The translations under genes and the position numbers were made by a program. A stretch of 64,000 nucleotides of DNA. Origin: Cycas panzhihuaensis. Taxonomy: Eukaryota; Cycadophyta. Shown one piece after another: positions 58,456-64,000 of the stretch. The notes under the pieces were generated by a model. The model saw nothing but the letters and a program-made list of their open reading frames with translations, ran no database searches and was not told where the DNA came from. How positions within the stretch are numbered: the stretch's first letter is position 1; the number at the start of each line of letters is the position of its first letter. The stretch is taken from positions 101,873,741-101,937,740 of the forward strand of contig CM041465.1 in NCBI GenBank assembly GCA_023213395.1, read 5' to 3'.

Positions 58456-59941
58456 ATAGGGTCCTACATAGCCGAAGCCTAATGTTGAGCAAAGTAGTTA
58501 GATCATTGGTTATATGGTGAAGCCGTTAAACCCAGGACATGTCATGAGGGTCCATCATCTCTAACAACGTGCAGAAGTAGGCACAACATATCAATGGTGG
58601 TTGAAGCAGTGAAAATTGCTATTCAATGAAGTATAAGGGTCCATTAAAGTCAATAATCAGGAATAAAGGCCATGGTTATGGTGTGAGTTAGCTCGTTGGG
58701 GGCCATCTGAAGTAGGTTGATGATTTGTAAGGTTGATTCAAACTAGTGGAGCATATACTGATGGTGATTTAGTGACTATGAGGATAGCCATGCCTGTATA
58801 CATGTAAGCCCATTATACTTCTCATTAAAATATAATAAAAATTGATGAAATAAGCCTAGTTTTGGGTACTACTTGTTATTAAATCTCTTTGTAGCACCTA
58901 TGGACATGATTGGAGCCTATATTGGTTGTTTCTATCTAAATATAAGTGTTGGAATGAGTTTACAGTAGTAGAAGGTTATTTTATTAAATTTTTTTTGTAT
59001 TTATGAGAATATTAGAGACTCATGTACATGAATTAAGCTTAGAACAACCATATTGAGGTTGGTTGGGTGCTTATTAACATGGTTGGACATGTTTGAGAGC
59101 TACCTAGGCTATTTTTATGGTGTTTTAGCTCCCTTAAGAGCTAGTTGGGTGTTATTTATGATGATTAGACACTTATGTATGGTGGATGGTTTGTATTTGT
59201 ATTGGTTGGGGGTGTGATTACACTAGTTGGGTGCTTATCCACATGGTTGGGCTCTTTTAGGACATGGTTGGATTGAAATCATGCCATGAATTAGCCATAT
59301 GGAGAGTGCAGGTCTAAGTAATTAAGCACTGGTTCGATTGAATGTGCGCAGATCGTATATATTTTATAGTTGTTACACCCCTATATATCACACACATGAC
59401 TTTTTGAAGTCATCATTTAATGGTTATTACTAAGATTATACTTAGTAATTAATCTTATACCTTGTGTCTTTTATTTTTCAACATGTGCATTTAAGTTAAA
59501 AGGCATGAGGTATATGAAAAGCTACAAACTTTGAGAATATACATTTTGGTATATCCCCCATGAATTAAACTTAATAAAAGTGACCCTTAGACTATTGAAA
59601 TATCACATTATTGCATAGTGTGAAGTATTTAGAGCCCTCTTAAGCCATTTTGAGTACAAATCAGGGAGATTTTTTTGTGTTTGGTATTTTTGCCTTGTAG
59701 ATCCATCTTTAGCTCTTAGAGCATTTTTTAAGTGACTTGAGGGTTATTTTTTTATACTTTTGAGGTCATTTAAGGGCATTTGTTAGCCATTTATGAGGGA
59801 AAATAATTAGTGACTCACTTAACATGTACATAGTCGATGTCTGGTGCCTTTAGGAGCGTACCCTTAAGCTAAAGGAGGACATAGGGGTGTATTTTTATCC
59901 AAAAGACAATTGTTTTACTGTCATTTGATGCATATTGAAGC
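58456..59941 (+). other. Leader of element J
   Basis: 1.5 kb without coding capacity. A block near gttgggtgcttat..acatggttggac occurs at about 59060 and again at about 59227. TTGG-rich sequence is common between 59050 and 59280. Confidence 0.55.
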
Positions 59942-60480
59942 ATGTTTCTTGAGATAGAGTACCTTATGCTAAAGGTTATCTTCAATGGTAATAATTTTAG
60001 CGAGTGGAAGGCCAATATGGAGCTTATTCTAATGGTGAATCAACTATGGGGTATCATTAAGGCTAAGGTGGATGTAATTTTGATAGACCATAAAGAGTAT
60101 ATTCGACCTGAGGAGAAGAAATTCATGGCTATGGAATTGTTGAAACTATCACTGGCACTAGACTAAAGAGCCTTGGTTCATAATCTAGATGAAATATGGA
60201 TAAAATTATGTGATATGTTTGAGAAAAAGAAGACGAATAAACATCTTGCCTTGATGTTAGATTTACTGAATTTGTGTATAGAAGATGAGAACAACATCAG
60301 CTTCTTCCTAAATAAAATTATAAACTTGAAGAACAAGCTAGAAGAACTGAAGTAGAACTTGATCGATGATGCATTGCTATTCATAATTATCATGTCAAAA
60401 CTGCAAGCTATAATTGCCACTTTTTAGACCATTTATGATAGAGATAATGTGATGGAGATAAAACCTTTGATGGGCTTAAC
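59942..60480 (+). pseudogene. Gag remnant of element J
   Basis: Two adjoining open pieces (59942-60166 and 60173-60355) read as a Copia gag: VIFNGNNFSEWKANMELILM, NQLWGIIKAK, FMAMELLKLSLALD, then LVHNLDEIWIKLCDMFEKK, LALMLDLLNLCIEDE and FLNKIINLKNKLEEL. The pattern W-x-x-x-M, L-W-x-I, then FLxKIxxLxxxL is typical of UBN2-type gag. Stops: TAA at 60164 and TAG at 60353. No knuckle follows, because the sequence changes character near 60480. Confidence 0.82.
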
Positions 60481-60737
60481 ATGTTGTAATCATCATTCAA
60501 TTCTTATCAATCAATAGTCGTCCTTAAGATGCTTCCTAGGAGTCCTTTGATTTTATCAGGCTTCATCCTAAATTGAGAAATGAGAGTTTTGTGGGTGAAA
60601 CCTCTTAAGAAGGAGGAATTATTATGAACTTCTTTAAGGGATAATTAATCAATCATATTAATCAAAGGGTTGTATTCAATAGATGTGACTTGAAGGAGGA
60701 CTAGATCGAGCATAATGAGGAATATAGGATATTATTC
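60481..60737 (+). repeat. Inverted LTR-like fragments facing the K LTR
   Basis: Two pieces match the reverse complement of the LTR at 63119-63356. 60620-60691 matches 63285-63356 over about 72 bp (core ttaagggataattaatcaatca). 60481-60518 matches the section at about 63205-63245 (acatgttgtaatc, tcaattctta). A purine run aagaaggaggaa lies just before 60620, as a polypurine tract would. The order of the two pieces differs from that in the LTR. Confidence 0.65.
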
Positions 60738-61650
60738 TTGCTTTCCGTAATTCGTTAATATTTCCTTCCTATATTTTGGCAAGTTATATTACCTTATTCA
60801 GATCCTGAGGTTCTTGAATTTTAGCGTTTGATTGGATTTCAATGGTTAATCCATATATATATAATTGGATAAGTCGATTCGTAGGAATGTTTTCTAAAAC
60901 ATAACTTAATTTTGTGAATGCTACATTGTATTCTTCTATAGAGCAAGTTTGTTTTAATCTTCATAACTCATAATAATAATCACAATTAGATATAGTTTCA
61001 AATTGTTTGATGAATAAATTCACAAACTCTTTCTAGGTTAGAAGTTGAGTTTAAAAAGAAGTTCGTTCGAGACACTGTCACCATTCACATGTTATTCCAT
61101 CCATGTACAGGGTGGCTAATGGGACTTGCTTTATTGGTTTAATCTCCACTCAGTGAAAGTAGTTTTCCATTTGTTAGATCCACACTCTCGGATCATGTGA
61201 ATTTTGATCTATACAAAAATGGTGTATAGTAATTTTTTTCTAGCTTTTTCTTTTTTTGTGTTTGAATACTTTATAGGCTATTGAAGTATGCTTAAAAACC
61301 CACTATCTTCTATTCCTCAAGAGTTAAATTTTAATATTCATTAAGGTATTTTTTGATATCTTTATTTTTAAAATTAATTGGAGATATCTGAGGTCCCAAT
61401 TGATTTCTTGTAATTTGATGTTGGATATATGATTGACAACTCATTGCTTCCTCTTTTAAATCTAGAATAATCATATCCTCCTTTCTACTTCTTGCTATGA
61501 TTGTTAGTTTATCCAAGATTTGGTGTAAAGTATGATTCAAGAGGGCATTTGATGTCTGGACTGCATTGTGGACTACTTGAGTAATTAGTTCGATGATATC
61601 TTTTTGAACGGTGTTGTTTGTCTAGGTGTGACTCCACTGACTAGCCTTCG
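60738..61650 (-). pseudogene. Gypsy gag remnant (element K, minus strand)
   Basis: The minus strand near 61200-61060 reads DPRVWI, then QMENYFH and VEIKPIKQVPLATLYMDG with Trp codons turned to stops. The retrotransposon gag pattern is D-P-x-x-W-I-x-x-x-E-x-x-F ... K-V-x-x-A-x-x-x-M-x-G. Downstream come WKEFVNLFIKQFE and EYNVAFTKLSYVLEN (about 60950-60890). The N-terminal part 61540-61331 (HTLHQILDKLTIIARS) lies in another frame. No pol follows, as the element is truncated at the left. Confidence 0.72.
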
Positions 61651-63101
61651 TAGTCAAAAACTTATAACTTTGTCAGTTTATTTGAAGTTGATATTTAATC
61701 AGGCAATTATAACCCTATTCCCCCTGATGGTGTGTCAAATTCTAAATTGTACCTAATAGCTTAATGATAAATAAAAAAGAAAAATCAATTTGACTATAAG
61801 AGGATATAGACGATAAGAAATTGATAACTTATAAAAATAAATACTAAGAGCTAGATATTTGACCTTATTAAAGTAATAAATGAAATCTTATAGGTACTAA
61901 TAATTGAATGTTTTATTTGATTTGTTTCAAGGAGGTAATGAAAGATTTAACTTAGTAATAAACTTATCTAAATAACTTCTTAATTAGTATACATGTATAT
62001 ATGGTATTGATATAATATTAGAATCTTACTATGCTAAACAACGTAAATTAGATTATGATATTAATAAGGTAAATATATATAATATGTGAATAAAAATAAC
62101 TTATAGATAATTTAATAGATAAGATTAATATTGAAAAGTGAATGTACAAAAAAATATTGAAGATATAATTGAAACGTTGTAAGTATTAAACCAATTATGA
62201 TGTACAGAATACGATAATGTTAAAATAGGAGGATCTAACAACATATACAGTACTTATATTATAATGTATTAAATATACACTATTAAGTATATAATATTAT
62301 TTAGATTATAACGAAATATAATATATAACTTTATAACAGTAATAATACAATTAAATTATAATGTATATTATAAATATTATTAATATCTATAATATATATT
62401 TATAATATTTATAATATAATATATAATAGATACTATTAATATCTACATCTACAGGAACAATAGGCCAAAATTAATACAATGAAAGTATTAGTATTGCACA
62501 GCTATCATCAACTTCCAGATCTTGAGTTTACTATGCAAACTACGTTCAACACCGTCATTGGAGATTTGCTACACAAACTGCATTTAACAATGTCGTTGGA
62601 AGGACACATGAATGAATGGCACAAACTTTGAGATAGATGACAAAATTAAGTAAGAACCAAGCAGTGTGTAGGCAAGTATGAGACATGATGAGATGCAAAA
62701 ATGAACCGTATGTGAGGACTGACAAGGATGCAGATTGTAAGGATGTAGGGGAAGATTGATTGGTAAATGACAGTACTCAAGAGAATTAACCCCACAAGGC
62801 CCACAAGACTGAATAACATAATGTAGGCAAAATAATAGATTAGGACATTAAACAGCTTCAAACCAACCCAACTGAAGGCAAATCTATAGATGTCTTTAGT
62901 CTTGAGTTTGTGGCAACTGATACTAATCAATGTTTGCATGCAGGGTCTAGTATATTGACTACAATAACTCTCTAAATAATGAAATAAAGGAAGATGTGAG
63001 AGAGAAATGGAGGAAGATATTTATACTTGAATGAATGAGAGTGGCTACTAGCTTGTAAAGGTCATGAGAACATAAAACACTTAAATGTATAGTAAGGAAT
63101 T
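61651..63101 (-). other. Leader of element K, including an AT-rich tract
   Basis: No recognisable protein. 61950-62460 is extremely AT-rich, with iterated ataatatataa and tattaatatct motifs. The open frame 62939-62646 on the minus strand is hydrophobic, but it has no known motif and lies between primer site and gag, so it is probably chance. Confidence 0.5.
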
Positions 63102-63116
63102 CCTACTCTAATACCA
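63102..63116 (-). other. Primer binding site of element K
   Basis: The minus strand reads TGGTATTAGAGTAGG two bases after the LTR end. It is close to the tRNA-Met site used by many plant Gypsy chromoviruses as well as Copia. Confidence 0.75.
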
Positions 63117-63118
63117 AT

Positions 63119-63356
63119 TGTTACAGACTAATTCTATAATTGAAGAATAGAGCCAAATAGACAAGCACTCTTGCATGTATTAAATAGTAAAAGAGTTAAT
63201 TGATATTAATTAATAAGAATTGAAAGACGATTACAACATGTTGATAATCCTATTCATAGGTATATTGAGCCCTTTTGTCATCACAAGTCACATATGTTAA
63301 ACATAACCCTTTGAGTAAGGTGATTGATTAATTATCCCTTAAGAAAGTTCATAACA
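63119..63356 (-). repeat. 5' LTR of element K
   Basis: 238 bp with TG..CA ends on the plus strand (tgttacagac ... ttcataaca). The primer site complement lies at its left, and Copia element J resumes exactly at 63357. A partial inverted copy lies at 60481-60691. Confidence 0.68.
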
Positions 63357-64000
63357 TATACTATGTACCCAAAATGCAGTTAAACCTTCTTTTAACCTAG
63401 GAAATTTATAAATAAGGCATGAAGGTGGAGCTTTACAATGATAAATTCTTGATTAAGGATCCAAAGTAAAACTTCTCAGTCATCACTACTAGAAAAGTCA
63501 AGGACAACTTCTAGGTGTTTGAAAATTTTCAATCTTAGAAGAAGTCTTATGCCTTTATTAATAGTGCTGATGACGTGAGTAAACTTTAGCATAATCTCCT
63601 AGGACACCTTAACTATAGGAGCATTACACTACTAAAGAAGTTGAAGATGATAGAAGGATTACCATCATTTTCCTACTTAGATGGTGTTTGTGAAGGGTGT
63701 ATGTATGGCAAGCATCATTGCTATCCTTTTGCTTGAGAGAATGCATGGAGAGCTAAGGAGAAGTTAGAGCTTGTATATTTAGATATAATAGGACCACTCC
63801 CTAACCCTTATATATTAAGAGCTCGATACACCCTTATATATATAGATGATTATACCAAGAAGGCATGGGTTTGCTTTCTCAAAAATAAGTCAAATGTGTT
63901 TGATTACTTCTGTGACTAGAAAGCGATTATAGAAAATGAATATGATAAAAAGATTAAGTCATTAACAAGTGATAATAGCAAAGAATATAACAATCATGCA
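63357..64000 (+). pseudogene. Protease end, pre-integrase and integrase of element J (truncated by window)
   Basis: The frame resumes with YYVPKMQLNLL and GMKVELYNDKFLIKD, the stretch that follows a Copia protease. The pre-integrase zinc region follows: HNLLGHLNYRSITLLKKLK (about 63590), then CEGCMYGKHHCYPF at about 63692. The integrase core begins with LELVYLDIIGPLP (first Asp near 63780), LIYIDDYTKKAWVCFLK (about 63832) and KIKSLTSDNSKEYNNH at the very end (second Asp). Stops: TAG near 63515, TGA near 63733 and TAG near 63917. The rest lies outside. Confidence 0.87.

Larger units (their letters stand above)
58210..64000 (+). mobile_element. Copia LTR retrotransposon J (5' part, runs off the window)
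   Basis: The 5' LTR ends at 58442 and the primer site is at 58443. After the leader come gag from 59942, a foreign insertion between about 60480 and 63356, then protease end, pre-integrase and integrase up to 64000. RT, RNase H and 3' LTR should lie beyond the window. The gag-protease-integrase order fits Copia. Confidence 0.82.

Noticed and set aside
62646-62939. 97-codon hydrophobic minus-strand open frame
   Set aside because: It looks membrane-like but lies between the K primer site and gag, has no family motif and is in AT-rich DNA where hydrophobic chance frames are common.
1-64000. CRISPR arrays, bacterial operons, tRNA or rRNA genes
   Set aside because: No spaced identical repeats of that kind, no ribosome-binding-site/operon organisation and no cloverleaf- or rRNA-like sequence was recognised. 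The content is plant retrotransposons. Primer sites resemble tRNA-Met ends only over 11-16 bases.

Overview
This is 64 kb of AT-rich plant nuclear DNA made almost entirely of transposable elements, with no host gene, tRNA or rRNA that I can support. The evidence is a dense set of plant retrotransposon hallmarks. There are at least seven LTR elements of Ty1/Copia type or Copia-like organisation. Most have primer sites matching initiator tRNA-Met (TGGTATCAGAGC-like). There is a large Ty3/Gypsy element of Athila/Tat-like organisation, an L1-type LINE carrying a plant-style terminal RNase H, and decayed Gypsy fragments. All coding regions are broken by stops and frameshifts, and LTR pairs look roughly 75-92% alike by eye. 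These are old insertions that were not removed, which suggests a large seed-plant genome, perhaps a gymnosperm. The species cannot be named from this.

Layout. 1-1803: unassigned DNA with a ~340 bp tandem duplication. 1804-16659: Copia element A (+), split in its integrase by Copia element B (+, 5701-13353, target duplication TAAGG) and in its reverse transcriptase by a probable solo LTR C (14132-15040). 16660-17242 and 23235-23491: a decayed Gypsy reverse transcriptase (L, +) split by Copia element D (-, 17243-23234). 23492-39338: element F (-), an LTR element with about 2 kb of non-coding interior. It holds Copia element E (-, 25040-32196), and a 6 kb LINE (+, 33116-39153) lies in its right LTR. 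40827-50759: Gypsy element G (+), with 700 bp LTRs, an exact ATGTT duplication, four tandem CCHC knuckles, a DGGA protease, RT/RH, integrase and a degenerate extra ORF after the integrase. About 51.2-57.4 kb: a gag-only Copia-like element I (-) split by a second gag-like-only element H (-, 52609-56916, exact AGTAA duplication). 58210-64000: Copia element J (+), running off the window, interrupted between gag and protease/integrase by a decayed minus-strand Gypsy gag with a primer site and LTR (K).

How the parts relate. The nesting gives an insertion order: A before B and C; L before D; F before E and the LINE; I before H; J before K. A, B, D, E and G once carried gag-protease-integrase-RT functions. 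F, H and I look non-autonomous and would have needed proteins from Copia partners. Element boundaries rest on LTR pairs, TG..CA ends, primer sites, polypurine tracts and target duplications read by eye. Boundaries of decayed coding regions are approximate.
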